Source: Acidiferrobacteraceae bacterium (GTDB lineage Bacteria > Pseudomonadota > Gammaproteobacteria > Arenicellales > UBA868). From it: DNA of 53,830 nucleotides. Where the stretch lies: assembly GCA_002724185.1 (NCBI GenBank), contig PBOB01000010.1, positions 86,809 through 140,638 of the forward strand, read 5' to 3'. The position numbers and the translations under genes are program-made. Of this stretch, positions 26,988-35,872 are shown one piece after another; position 1 is the first letter of the stretch; each line of letters starts with the position of its first letter. Below the pieces are notes generated by a model, which did no database searches, was not told the DNA's origin, and was given only the letters and a program-made list of their open reading frames with translations.

Positions 26988-27919
26988 AGATCCTATTAAC
27001 CGGTTCTAATGGATTTGTAGGTCGAGTACTTTTGCCATTGCTAGAAGAGTGCTCTGAAGTCCTGACAATCTCAGCTCGGCATGATGCCGAGTGCTCGGAG
27101 TATATACGTTCTGAGTATGATGACACATCGTTAGCTCGACTCATTAAACTTTACAAGCCTGATAAAATCATTCATCTCGCAGGCGTGATGAAGTCAGAAT
27201 CGCCTGACGCCTATTATCGAGTCAATTGTCACTATGCACAAACAATACTTTCGGTTGCGCGAGCTGATCCAAAACGACCCCAAGTAATATTAATTGGTTC
27301 AGCAGCGGAGTATGGTATTAACTATGTAGATTCTGAGCTATTTCGAGAAGAACAAGATGGAATACCCGTTAATTATTACGGGATATCAAAGCTCGCGCAA
27401 ACAAAATTAGGCCTATGGTATCAAAGAAATGGTTTACCTGTGACTATCTTGCGTGTATTCAATCTTACAGGTCCTGGACAAGGAATAGAATTTGTTTTGG
27501 GTAGAGTGGTTAACTATATAGGCCAATATGCTACTCAGTTCACTAGTCAATCATCAATCAATCTTCCACTTCAAACGGGTTTTTTGGGTGACCAGCGAGA
27601 CTTTTTAGATGTTCGCGATTTTTGTGGATTATTGCGAAATATAAGCTGTATGGATTACAAAGAAGATTATTCACTATTGAATGTTTGTACGGGTTCGGGA
27701 ATAAAGGTGCGTGATTTAGTTGAGGAGTTGCTATTATTGAGAGATATACCCTACTCTGTTGTGGAGGAAAAAGCGAACTCTAATCAGACACCCACTGCCA
27801 TTGTTGGAAGCCCGAAGAAGTTCATTCAATTCTATGGGAGCTCCTTAGTTTTTGATAGTGGAAGGACCCTGAGAGCTATGTTAGACGAAGTTGCAGATAG
27901 TGATACCGTGACTTCTTAG
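26984..27919 (+). CDS. SDR nucleotide-sugar reductase/epimerase (RMD-like)
   Basis: This 311-residue extended SDR has GSNGFVGRVLL for NAD(P) binding, IHLAGVMKSE, GSAAEYG and the catalytic YxxxK in NYYGISKLAQTK. The GSAAEYG element and length resemble GDP-4-keto-6-deoxymannose reductases (RMD), which make GDP-D-rhamnose, but other 4-keto-sugar reductases look alike. It is coupled by ATGA to the nucleotidyltransferase, so its substrate may be that enzyme's product. If it is an RMD it could compete with fcl for the Gmd product. About 150 non-coding bases follow. Confidence 0.75.
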   Translation: MKILLTGSNGFVGRVLLPLLEECSEVLTISARHDAECSEYIRSEYDDTSLARLIKLYKPDKIIHLAGVMKSESPDAYYRVNCHYAQTILSVARADPKRPQVILIGSAAEYGINYVDSELFREEQDGIPVNYYGISKLAQTKLGLWYQRNGLPVTILRVFNLTGPGQGIEFVLGRVVNYIGQYATQFTSQSSINLPLQTGFLGDQRDFLDVRDFCGLLRNISCMDYKEDYSLLNVCTGSGIKVRDLVEELLLLRDIPYSVVEEKANSNQTPTAIVGSPKKFIQFYGSSLVFDSGRTLRAMLDEVADSDTVTS

Positions 27920-28073
27920 GTTGACTTATGTTTGATCTGTTAGTCAATACTTAACTCTGCAATTATTCATAGATAGTGGATTACGGATATAGCAGACTTC
28001 AACAATAAAATCTATTGTACATATTCCTAGGATCGTGGTTAAAAACTAAGTTAGAATTCTACTGAGATTGACT

Positions 28074-29996
28074 ATGGTGTCATCCATCATAATATTGTCC
28101 CTAATTACGTTATTTGGTGCTACGGTTAGTGTCTATCAGGAGCACTCTAGGCAGTTTCTCTTAAGGTCTTTACTCATTAGCTGTGTACTACTAACTGCAT
28201 TATGGGATGTTGCCTCATGGTTGCAAATTCTTAGAATTTATCCAAGCGTTCTGTTTTCGATAATAATTGTGTCATGCGTAGCGTTGCTTTATAAGTTTTT
28301 TACTGAGTATCGTATTGTAGCCAGATATGCATTGCGCTACTTCAAATCTCCATCTTTTCTTGTTGATCTTCTGATTATAGTTGCGACAGGTGTTTATGTA
28401 GCAATAGTTGGTGTCTATTTAGAGATACCAGCTGATGTATTCGCACACTTGGAAGGCGTGCAAATAGCTTTGAATAATTTGAGAATAGGATTATTAGGTT
28501 CTGATCCCATATGGTATTCACTTATTGCGCTTGTCCTAAATTTCTCCGGCGAAGATATACGGGAGATCCTCCAATCCTTTACCTATCTGACTATGACGAT
28601 CTTTCTTCTTGGAGTTCGGTGTTTTACCTCTGAGGTTGGCCGAAGGCTTCTATTCAACAATGGAAAAAATGCTATTTTTTCTTTACTGGGGGTATTTCTC
28701 ACAGCCATTCTGTTTGGCACCAGTGTTTTTTCTTATTTGCGCTATTACACATTTGCGCCTGGATATATCGCATACCTAATGTTTTTGCTTGGTGCTCTCG
28801 TAGCTACTGATCTTCAGTTTAACCGAAATAGATTGAAAGCATCTGGAAGCTCTCTCCTCATTCTATTATCTTGTTTTTTCGTAACTGTGCATTTCCATAA
28901 ACAAGAAGCTTTGTTCTTATTGTTGTTCATAGTTTATTCGTTTACTTGGGAGTGTGCTTCCTATTGGCGCTTTAAGAATAATTGGAATCGACTAGGTGTT
29001 TCATTTATCCCCATAACTGTATTAGGAGTTATTGTGCTGGCAAGCGTTGTTTCTTATATCTATTTGATGTTTAGTGGTAGTTTCGCTGAAGTTCGACCAC
29101 CCCTATTCAACAACACAATAACGCTTTCTTGGCTGCCAGGGAATGCAAGCTCTTTGCAAATTGCAGATCCATTAGGACGAGCATATGAGACGTTGGGATT
29201 ATTGGGACTTACGGTGATTACGCTGTATTTCATACCAACGTCTAGATCTTACAGGACAAAAATAATCACTGTTCTTATATTTGTGCCATTATTGGCTATC
29301 TTTAACCCAATATTTACTGAAATTTTTTTGCAATGGACCATGCCGTCAGTGTTATGGCGACTAACATATATGGTTCCAATAGGTGTTGTCGCCGCGCTAT
29401 GTATACTTAGTATGATTGAGCAGCTGAAAGTAAAGCTAGTTCTTGCACTAATTAGTCTAGCTATAATCTTTTTGCAGCTGGTGCCATTTCCGGGACTTGA
29501 ACAGCTACAACATACCAGATACACATCACTGTCAATTATCGATAAAAGAAATACTCCAAGACATTGGGCAGATTTGATTGAGTTTATGTCAGAACGGCAA
29601 GGTATAAATATATTGACGGATCCAGTAACAGGATACATGCTCGGAGCTTTGACAGGTGTAAGCCATAGTCACTCTAAATTCCATGCAACCAAGATTGGTG
29701 ATATCAACAAGAGTCAGTATGGACCAAATAGCTTTGTTGATCATGCAAAAGAGGGTGATTGGATGTTCGTTGTCAATCTTCGAGATGGCATTGACAGCAT
29801 AAATGGGAAACGTTCTGGACATTGGTCCCGGGACATTAGTCTCGTTAGCAATTATTACAGCGATCAATTACTTAATTGGCTATCGATCGATAGGCTTTAC
29901 AGAACCCATCTGTTGTCAGAATTGCCACCACATTTTGAGTTAGTGTGGTACCAAGATAGCATTTGGGTCTTTTTGTTAAAGCAGGTCGACACCTAA
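28074..29996 (+). CDS. polytopic membrane protein, GT-C or polymerase-like
   Basis: This 640-residue protein has about a dozen hydrophobic helices and a polar C-terminal domain of about 140 residues. The first large loop, after about four helices, carries EIPADVFAHLEG, where an acidic residue could serve as in GT-C enzymes. Size and topology suit either a periplasmic-face glycosyltransferase using polyprenyl-phosphate sugars or a Wzy-like polymerase. I cannot decide between them. ATG at 28074 is preferred over an in-frame TTG at 28068. The stop abuts the GTG of the next GT4 gene. Confidence 0.45.
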   Translation: MVSSIIILSLITLFGATVSVYQEHSRQFLLRSLLISCVLLTALWDVASWLQILRIYPSVLFSIIIVSCVALLYKFFTEYRIVARYALRYFKSPSFLVDLLIIVATGVYVAIVGVYLEIPADVFAHLEGVQIALNNLRIGLLGSDPIWYSLIALVLNFSGEDIREILQSFTYLTMTIFLLGVRCFTSEVGRRLLFNNGKNAIFSLLGVFLTAILFGTSVFSYLRYYTFAPGYIAYLMFLLGALVATDLQFNRNRLKASGSSLLILLSCFFVTVHFHKQEALFLLLFIVYSFTWECASYWRFKNNWNRLGVSFIPITVLGVIVLASVVSYIYLMFSGSFAEVRPPLFNNTITLSWLPGNASSLQIADPLGRAYETLGLLGLTVITLYFIPTSRSYRTKIITVLIFVPLLAIFNPIFTEIFLQWTMPSVLWRLTYMVPIGVVAALCILSMIEQLKVKLVLALISLAIIFLQLVPFPGLEQLQHTRYTSLSIIDKRNTPRHWADLIEFMSERQGINILTDPVTGYMLGALTGVSHSHSKFHATKIGDINKSQYGPNSFVDHAKEGDWMFVVNLRDGIDSINGKRSGHWSRDISLVSNYYSDQLLNWLSIDRLYRTHLLSELPPHFELVWYQDSIWVFLLKQVDT

Positions 29997-31175
29997 GTGA
30001 ATAAGGAAAAATCTCAAGCGCTAACAGCAGTGTATATAACTACTAGCCTTGGTATGGGGGGGGCTGAGGAAATTCTTGCTAAGCTCGCTAACGGTTTAAC
30101 TGAGTTGGGCGATAGAATTGTTATTTTCTCGCTTTCTGGCGATGGTTATCACGGAGAACGACTGCGACGGCGAGGTATAGAAGTTTATTCAGTCGGAGCT
30201 GAGCGTACTAATTTTTCTAGCGCTTTTATTTGGGTAGTAGAATTGATTAGGCTTTTTTTCGCAATTAAGAGGTTGCGGCCAGGTCTCATACATTCTTGGA
30301 TGTATCCCGCGGATATCGTGGGAGGCGTTATCGGTGTTATGCTACGGGTGCCTGTAATTTGGGGGGTATTTTCAGGTAGCACAGATCGTCGTTTCTATAG
30401 CCGTAGAACCCATAATTTCATAAAGGTCTGTGCACGACTTTCCCATTACTTGCCAGCACTAATAATTAGTTGTTCTTCCTATGGGCGTGATACTCATATC
30501 AGCGTGGGTTATAGAGAATCAAGGTTTTTATATATTCCAACAGGATTCACTAGAAGTTTAAAAGAAAATATTAGCAAGTTGGATTCTAAGCGAACTACGC
30601 TAAGCGTTACAGCAGACACGATGCTGGTGGTAGGGATGCTAGGACGTTATACGGTTGAAAAAGACCATGTGGCATTGGTTCGGGCAGCGGGCTCCATTAA
30701 TCAGACAAGCGAACGTGTCTATTTAGTTTTTGCTGGGGGCGAAGGTATTACAAATCATAATGATGAGTTTGTTAAAGAAATAGAGCATGCTGGGATGATT
30801 TCTAGTACAACTTTACTAGGCCAGATTGCCGACAAGGATGCATTTTTCCAGGCTATTGATGTTTTCGCTCTTATATCTCATTCGGAGGGATTTCCCACGG
30901 TAATCGGCGAGGCGATGTCTCATGGTTTACCCTGTATAGTTAGTGATGCGGGAGATGCCGAGATTCTTGTAGGCGACCAATCTCAAATTATCAAGATGGA
31001 ATCTGGGAGCATTACGGAAAAGATTGCAGAAAGAATTTTGGAGTTCAGCAATAATCAGCAACTACGCAAAGAGATTGGGTTGCGGAATCGTCAAAGAATT
31101 GAAGCGCTATTTTCAGAGAAGCTAATGATCAGGCGTTATAGAAAAGCATATATGCATGTAGTCAAGAAAAAATAA
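29997..31175 (+). CDS. GT4 family glycosyltransferase
   Basis: This 392-residue GT-B enzyme has the N-terminal loop LGMGGAEEILAKLA, the donor-domain start GMLGRYTVEKDH, and the E-x7-E motif in SEGFPTVIGEAMSHG near residue 300. It is a retaining glycosyltransferase of unknown substrate. It starts with GTG immediately after the TAA of the preceding membrane protein gene, so translation is probably coupled. Codons for GMGG include an eight-G run (30056-30063), where slippage would frameshift the protein near residue 22. Confidence 0.87.
   Translation: MNKEKSQALTAVYITTSLGMGGAEEILAKLANGLTELGDRIVIFSLSGDGYHGERLRRRGIEVYSVGAERTNFSSAFIWVVELIRLFFAIKRLRPGLIHSWMYPADIVGGVIGVMLRVPVIWGVFSGSTDRRFYSRRTHNFIKVCARLSHYLPALIISCSSYGRDTHISVGYRESRFLYIPTGFTRSLKENISKLDSKRTTLSVTADTMLVVGMLGRYTVEKDHVALVRAAGSINQTSERVYLVFAGGEGITNHNDEFVKEIEHAGMISSTTLLGQIADKDAFFQAIDVFALISHSEGFPTVIGEAMSHGLPCIVSDAGDAEILVGDQSQIIKMESGSITEKIAERILEFSNNQQLRKEIGLRNRQRIEALFSEKLMIRRYRKAYMHVVKKK
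30056..30063 (+). repeat. eight-guanine homopolymer in a glycosyltransferase gene
   Basis: Eight consecutive G bases lie within codons 20-23 of the GT4 gene. This is the longest G run I found in the window; seven-base runs occur at 33340-33346 and, on the minus strand, at 50747-50753. The conserved GGAE motif here can explain the G-richness. Confidence 0.6.
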
Positions 31176-31178
31176 TCT

Positions 31179-32288
31179 GTGAATACATTAAAAAATATCG
31201 GTTTAGTTGCTCTGTCTCTATTGGTTCTGATTTTGTTATTGGAATTTCTCATATTTAAATTTATATTTCTGCCAGCGGAAATTCCAAGGTTGAGTCAGAC
31301 TAGCTTGGGTCAAACCCTCACGTATGCGCCTAATCAAAAGGGCGTATGGCGAATCGAAAATCAAGTGGAAGCAATTTATCGTATAAATAATGATGGATGG
31401 AACTCATTTCATTCATACTATCAGAAAGAGCGAACCCCCAATCTTCAGAGAATAGCGATAATTGGTGATTCCTATATTGAAGCACTTCAAGTGGACTATG
31501 ATGCTAGCGTCGCAGAGAAGTTAGAACAACTAGGGAGGAATCGAGAGGTATATCGTTTTGGTATAAGTGGTGCCCCACTAAGTCAATACATACATATTTA
31601 CGAAAAAACTGTTTTACAGTATAAGCCCGATGTCGTAATCATTAGTGTCGTGCATAATGATTTTCTGGAGAGCCTATACGGGAAAGAAACATCGGTGTTT
31701 TCTCCGGCATTTGCGAAATGGAGATTATTGTCCAATGGTGATTATGAAGTGGTGCCACCACAAGGATATAAGCGTGATTGGAAAAGCTTTATCAAGGGTA
31801 GGAACATATATGGATACTTCGTGACTCGAAAGCACGTCAACATAGGGGCCATAAAAAACGCTGTGCTTGAGAGAATGTCACGAAGATCGCAGCGTGGGCA
31901 AAAGTTTACCAGTAATATCGCGATTAGTGATCTAGATGATCCTAATTTTAAGAGGATTATTGAGGTATTTGCTTTGGAGCTTAATCGAGTAACATCTGGC
32001 GAGGAAATCCACCCAAGGTTAGTTATCATCATGGATGGGCCACGTGGCAATTCGAGCGAGACATGCGCTAAGAAAAAACTAATACCAAGAATCGCTAAGT
32101 TGCATAACATTATGACCGAAACTATGGTGTCTAGTGGCATAGAATTTTATGATTTGTGGGAGTTATTTCATTACGAAGAGTGTGTGAACGGGCTTAAGCT
32201 AAAAATCCCATCTGATGGTCATTGGTCTGAGGATGCACATAGAGTTGTAGCTAAAAAGCTGGATATGATTTTGGAGTCTGCTCAGTAG
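31179..32288 (+). CDS. membrane-anchored SGNH/GDSL hydrolase-like protein
   Basis: This 369-residue protein starts with a membrane helix (about residues 6-30), so most of it should be periplasmic. The SGNH catalytic elements are visible: IGDSYIEA with S98 as nucleophile, GAPLSQYI, VHNDF as a block III-like asparagine, and SDGHWSED with D346 and H348. Related proteins in polysaccharide loci act as O-acetyl esterases or, when linked to AlgX/AlgJ-like folds, as acetyltransferases. Here it probably trims or adds an acyl group on the exported glycan. It starts with GTG at 31179, three bases after the GT4 gene stops, and is followed directly by an esterase-like gene. Confidence 0.75.
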   Translation: MNTLKNIGLVALSLLVLILLLEFLIFKFIFLPAEIPRLSQTSLGQTLTYAPNQKGVWRIENQVEAIYRINNDGWNSFHSYYQKERTPNLQRIAIIGDSYIEALQVDYDASVAEKLEQLGRNREVYRFGISGAPLSQYIHIYEKTVLQYKPDVVIISVVHNDFLESLYGKETSVFSPAFAKWRLLSNGDYEVVPPQGYKRDWKSFIKGRNIYGYFVTRKHVNIGAIKNAVLERMSRRSQRGQKFTSNIAISDLDDPNFKRIIEVFALELNRVTSGEEIHPRLVIIMDGPRGNSSETCAKKKLIPRIAKLHNIMTETMVSSGIEFYDLWELFHYEECVNGLKLKIPSDGHWSEDAHRVVAKKLDMILESAQ

Positions 32289-32290
32289 CA

Positions 32291-33418
32291 ATGGTCATAA
32301 AGCTTAGACGATTAATTGGCGCGTTTATGGGGAGAATAATGTCTCGCAGGCGATTTTCTGGAGCTAAGGTAGTGTCATGTAACTTAAGCGCTAACCTGTC
32401 TCCATCTATTGAGACGAAGAGAGCATATTTATCGTTAGATCCGGAGTATTGCTATCGTGGTGGTTCTGTTAGGGATTGGAGAGAACGAGCAAGACCACAG
32501 TTGAATCGTTTGTTAGGCATGAATGAGCTTTCTGATAGAAAAATTTCTGAATGCCATACACTTTGGACTGCGGAAGACACTAGGGCAACTTATGAGAAGC
32601 GTGCATTGCGAACTTCTTTTGGAGAATATATCCCGATTTATGTAGCTTCTAGTAAGAGCAATCCTGAGCCAAAACACTGGCTTTTTTGTTTGCAGGGGCA
32701 TACCAGTGGCATGCATATTACTCTGAACTTTGATGGTGATGAAACAAGCCAACTTCGAGGTGCGTATAAGGATAGAAATTTTGGATTAAATGCACTAGAA
32801 AATGGTTTTGGGGTGATATGTTTAGAACAAATGTCACTAGGTATTCGGTCAGAAAACAGCGTTACCAAAAGAGCTCCACATCCATGTTTTGATGCTAGTA
32901 TGCAGTCATTGCTCGTTGGACAGACTCTAATGGGTAGGCGTATATCAGATTTGTTATTGACTCTAAGTTACATGCGCATGGAGAAATCCTATGCAAAATC
33001 CTGGGGTGTTATGGGCAACTCACTGGGTGGATCAGTCGGATTGTTCGCATCAGCAATAAGTGACAAAATTGACTACTGCATTGCCTCTTGTTGCATATCT
33101 GATTTTTATGATTCTTTGCTAGATATCTACCATTGCGCTGATCTATATATACCAGGTTTGGCGAAGTCATTTAGAATGGGAGATATTGTTGGTCTAAACT
33201 CGCCAAAGCTTTTAGTTGCCAGTATGGGTGTGATAGACAGAATTTTTCCGATTAATGGGTTTAGAAAGAGTTTTACTGAAGCGCAGGAGATCTACAGAAA
33301 TTCAGAAGCTCCCAGTCAATTGAAGGCTGTTATTGGCATGGGGGGGCATGGAATTTATACGGAAGAGATATTTGCTCTGATTAGTAGATCTTTACGGCCA
33401 CGGTCAACTGATTTCTGA
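32291..33418 (+). CDS. alpha/beta hydrolase, acetyl-esterase-like
   Basis: This 375-residue protein has an alpha/beta-hydrolase catalytic triad: GNSLGGS with nucleophile S244, D316 in GVIDRIFPI, and H353 in GGHGIYTEE. LFCLQGHTSGMH fits the oxyanion strand. The closest general resemblance is to acetyl-xylan-esterase and dienelactone-hydrolase groups. It could deacetylate or otherwise de-esterify glycan units. No signal peptide is obvious, but the N-terminus is basic (KLRRLIGAFMGRIMSRRR), so the location is unclear. It starts two bases after the SGNH gene ends. Confidence 0.7.
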   Translation: MVIKLRRLIGAFMGRIMSRRRFSGAKVVSCNLSANLSPSIETKRAYLSLDPEYCYRGGSVRDWRERARPQLNRLLGMNELSDRKISECHTLWTAEDTRATYEKRALRTSFGEYIPIYVASSKSNPEPKHWLFCLQGHTSGMHITLNFDGDETSQLRGAYKDRNFGLNALENGFGVICLEQMSLGIRSENSVTKRAPHPCFDASMQSLLVGQTLMGRRISDLLLTLSYMRMEKSYAKSWGVMGNSLGGSVGLFASAISDKIDYCIASCCISDFYDSLLDIYHCADLYIPGLAKSFRMGDIVGLNSPKLLVASMGVIDRIFPINGFRKSFTEAQEIYRNSEAPSQLKAVIGMGGHGIYTEEIFALISRSLRPRSTDF

Positions 33419-33441
33419 AGTAGTTCGCCAAACTGGCCTTG

Positions 33442-34581
33442 ATGATGCAAAGAATTCTATTTATCCATCACTCGCTAGAGTTCGGCGGTGCTGAGACGCA
33501 GTTATTGCATACACTCAGACATCTTGCTAGCCAAGACAATGTAAAAGTTCACCTAGTCGTTTATTATCCTACCGAGTTGACAAAGTTGCGCATCGCTGAA
33601 TTAGAGGGTGTTGAGAGTTATATTGTAGATAAGAAGCGCGGCCTTCTGGGAGGCGTAAAAACTGTGCTCTTCCTGAGAGGATTTATCAAGAATAAGAATA
33701 TAGATATGGTTGTGACATATTTGGTGGGTGCGAATCTTGCTGGCTTAATTGCGGGCAGGTGGGGTGGAGCAAAACGCATTGTATGGGGATTAAGGGTCAC
33801 TAATATATCGTCCTCCACACTTGGTCTCAAAGGTCGAGTTCTTGAGGCTATGATGATTTGGTGTTCCTCATTTGTGGATCTAGTTATTGCGAATAGTATG
33901 GCATCATTAAATCAATACACGGACCATGGCCTCAAGGCTAAACGCAAAATTGTAATTCCAAATGGTATCGATATTGACCAGTTTGATAAAAATGACGACT
34001 ATAGACTAAAGGCAAGAACTATGTTCCATGCAAGTAGTCAACAGATTGTGATCGGAACTGTTTCTCGACTAGTCGAATGGAAAGGCTACGAGATTTTTCT
34101 AAACGCTGCACAAAAACTATCTGTCCTTAACTCAAATATTGTTTTTGTATGCATTGGGTCTGGAAAATCCAAATACGAGAAGTCGTTAATAGATTTACAG
34201 CATCGCATTGGATTAGACTCAGAAAAGATACAGTGGCTCGGCAATAGGGGTGATATTAGTCATCTCATCAATGGCTTCGATATTTTTACTTTAATGTCAA
34301 CTTCCGGCGAAGGTCTTTCAAATTCACTGCTTGAAGCGATGGCGACTGGAGTCCCGGTAGTGGCTACTGATGTTGGCGACTCGAGAGTAGCAGTTGGAGA
34401 TTTTGGGACAGTTATCAGCGCTGGGAATTCTACGCAGTTAGTAAATGCATGGCTTAACATCTTGGCCGAACTGGACAAAGCAAAGACGAGGGCGCTCGAG
34501 GGAAGGAAACATGTACGGAAAGAATACTGTTCTAGCGACAATATCCAGAGGTTCTGCGATTATCTAATCGATCATCGATAA
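33442..34581 (+). CDS. GT4 family glycosyltransferase
   Basis: This protein of about 379 residues is a GT-B retaining glycosyltransferase. HHSLEFGGAETQLLHTL is the N-terminal loop, IPNGIDIDQF the linker, TVSRLVEWKGYEIFL the donor-domain start, and GEGLSNSLLEAMATG the E-x7-E motif near residue 290. TTG at 33439 and ATG at 33442 or 33445 are all possible starts. It is the last plus-strand gene of the 19-gene run; its 3' end overlaps the convergent sugar-phosphate transferase gene by 10 bases. Confidence 0.88.
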   Translation: MMQRILFIHHSLEFGGAETQLLHTLRHLASQDNVKVHLVVYYPTELTKLRIAELEGVESYIVDKKRGLLGGVKTVLFLRGFIKNKNIDMVVTYLVGANLAGLIAGRWGGAKRIVWGLRVTNISSSTLGLKGRVLEAMMIWCSSFVDLVIANSMASLNQYTDHGLKAKRKIVIPNGIDIDQFDKNDDYRLKARTMFHASSQQIVIGTVSRLVEWKGYEIFLNAAQKLSVLNSNIVFVCIGSGKSKYEKSLIDLQHRIGLDSEKIQWLGNRGDISHLINGFDIFTLMSTSGEGLSNSLLEAMATGVPVVATDVGDSRVAVGDFGTVISAGNSTQLVNAWLNILAELDKAKTRALEGRKHVRKEYCSSDNIQRFCDYLIDHR

Positions 34582-35801
34582 CCGCGGCCGGTAAGTATGA
34601 CGACTACTGTTTGTATCATTATTGTTATATCAAGTGTTAAAGAAAAATACTTTATGTAATACAGATCAAATTCTGTTTTCGATTCTGCTTCAATCTTATT
34701 AGATGCATAACCGAAATGGATCTGTGACCATCCTGTAATTCCTGGACGTACAAAATGTCTCAAAGAAAAATATGGTATATCTATATTGTATATAGCCTCC
34801 CATTCTGGTCTTTCTGGCCTTGGGCCGACAATGCTCATATCCCCACGAAGCACGTTTACAAACTGGGGCCATTCATCAATTCGCCATCTTCGTAGGAACC
34901 GGCCTAGCACAGTTATTCGATCATCATTAGTACCAGTAAAGGTTACATTAAAGTTATCTGGTGCATACATTGTTCGTAGTTTGTATATTGTGAATTCTTT
35001 GCCATGTAAACCAACACGTTGTTGTTTAAATATCGGTGATCCGCGCGATGTTAGCCAAATAGAAATGGCGAATATCACTAATAATGGAAAGGTTATAAGA
35101 AGAGCGAGAAGACTTACTAGGATATCTGCAATTCGTTTTATGGGAAGATAGTAATTTTCGGTCCAACGAATGAGTGACGGGTCACTGGCCACGGTACTGA
35201 GAAAAACCCGACCTGTTGAAAGTTCTACCACATCCCTAATGTCGGTTATAGTGCATCCTTTCGTTCTTAAATCCGAAAGAATATCAGTCCAATCCTTCGT
35301 CAAAGGCTGGCGTAGATCAATTAGGATATCACCTTCGATGGTCAGCGAGCGCAATTCCTCTGGAGAATCAACGGAAGTTAATACGAGATTGCTACTATCA
35401 AGCAGTTGCCAGTTACCGGTTTTTACAAGGATAAATCTGCGTTTTCCCAAGTGTCTTACTTTGAACACCTCCGCTGCTACAGTCCATATTCCTGATATTA
35501 AAATAAACAAAAAAAGATAACCAAGGCTGTAGTAAAAGCGATTAATCAATAATAATCCAATAGCCACTAAGTTGGTTAAAAATAGTGACACTAGGGCTGT
35601 TGTGATGAAATCGCCAAAGAGATTGTAATGTCGATATGTCAAAATTATTGAGTGGATTAGATAACAGACAAGGAAAATAATTACCATTGGCCATGCAATT
35701 TCAATGATCTCTATTCCTGTGCCGTATCGACCAAACAAGCCAGCACCAACTGCTATTGGTGCTATTAAAAAGCGGAAAAAAAGTTCTACAAATTTAGTCA
35801 C
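34572..35801 (-). CDS. polyprenyl-phosphate sugar-1-phosphate transferase (WcaJ/WbaP type)
   Basis: This 409-residue protein is a bacterial sugar transferase that starts glycan assembly by moving a sugar 1-phosphate onto undecaprenyl phosphate. The N-terminal third holds about four helices. A linker domain follows, then a last helix (about residues 225-250) that precedes the catalytic domain. Catalytic-domain motifs are KQQRVGLHGKEFTIYKLRTM, RRWRIDEWPQFVNVLRGDMS, VGPRPERPEW and RPGITGWSQ. It is unrelated to WecA, so this locus has two types of initiating enzyme. The start is GTG at 35801, as no in-frame ATG is near. It follows the surface-carbohydrate transferase copy on the minus strand. Confidence 0.92.
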   Translation of the reverse strand: MTKFVELFFRFLIAPIAVGAGLFGRYGTGIEIIEIAWPMVIIFLVCYLIHSIILTYRHYNLFGDFITTALVSLFLTNLVAIGLLLINRFYYSLGYLFLFILISGIWTVAAEVFKVRHLGKRRFILVKTGNWQLLDSSNLVLTSVDSPEELRSLTIEGDILIDLRQPLTKDWTDILSDLRTKGCTITDIRDVVELSTGRVFLSTVASDPSLIRWTENYYLPIKRIADILVSLLALLITFPLLVIFAISIWLTSRGSPIFKQQRVGLHGKEFTIYKLRTMYAPDNFNVTFTGTNDDRITVLGRFLRRWRIDEWPQFVNVLRGDMSIVGPRPERPEWEAIYNIDIPYFSLRHFVRPGITGWSQIHFGYASNKIEAESKTEFDLYYIKYFSLTLDITIMIQTVVVILTGRGYR

Positions 35802-35872
35802 TTAAGTTATCCATATGACCTTATTCGATGACTATATACAATACCGCAAAGAAAAACATAAAAGAGTTACTA

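Noticed and set aside
34786..35520. Two plus-strand open frames inside the sugar-phosphate transferase gene
   Set aside because: They are antisense to a gene with all family motifs and have no recognisable protein features.
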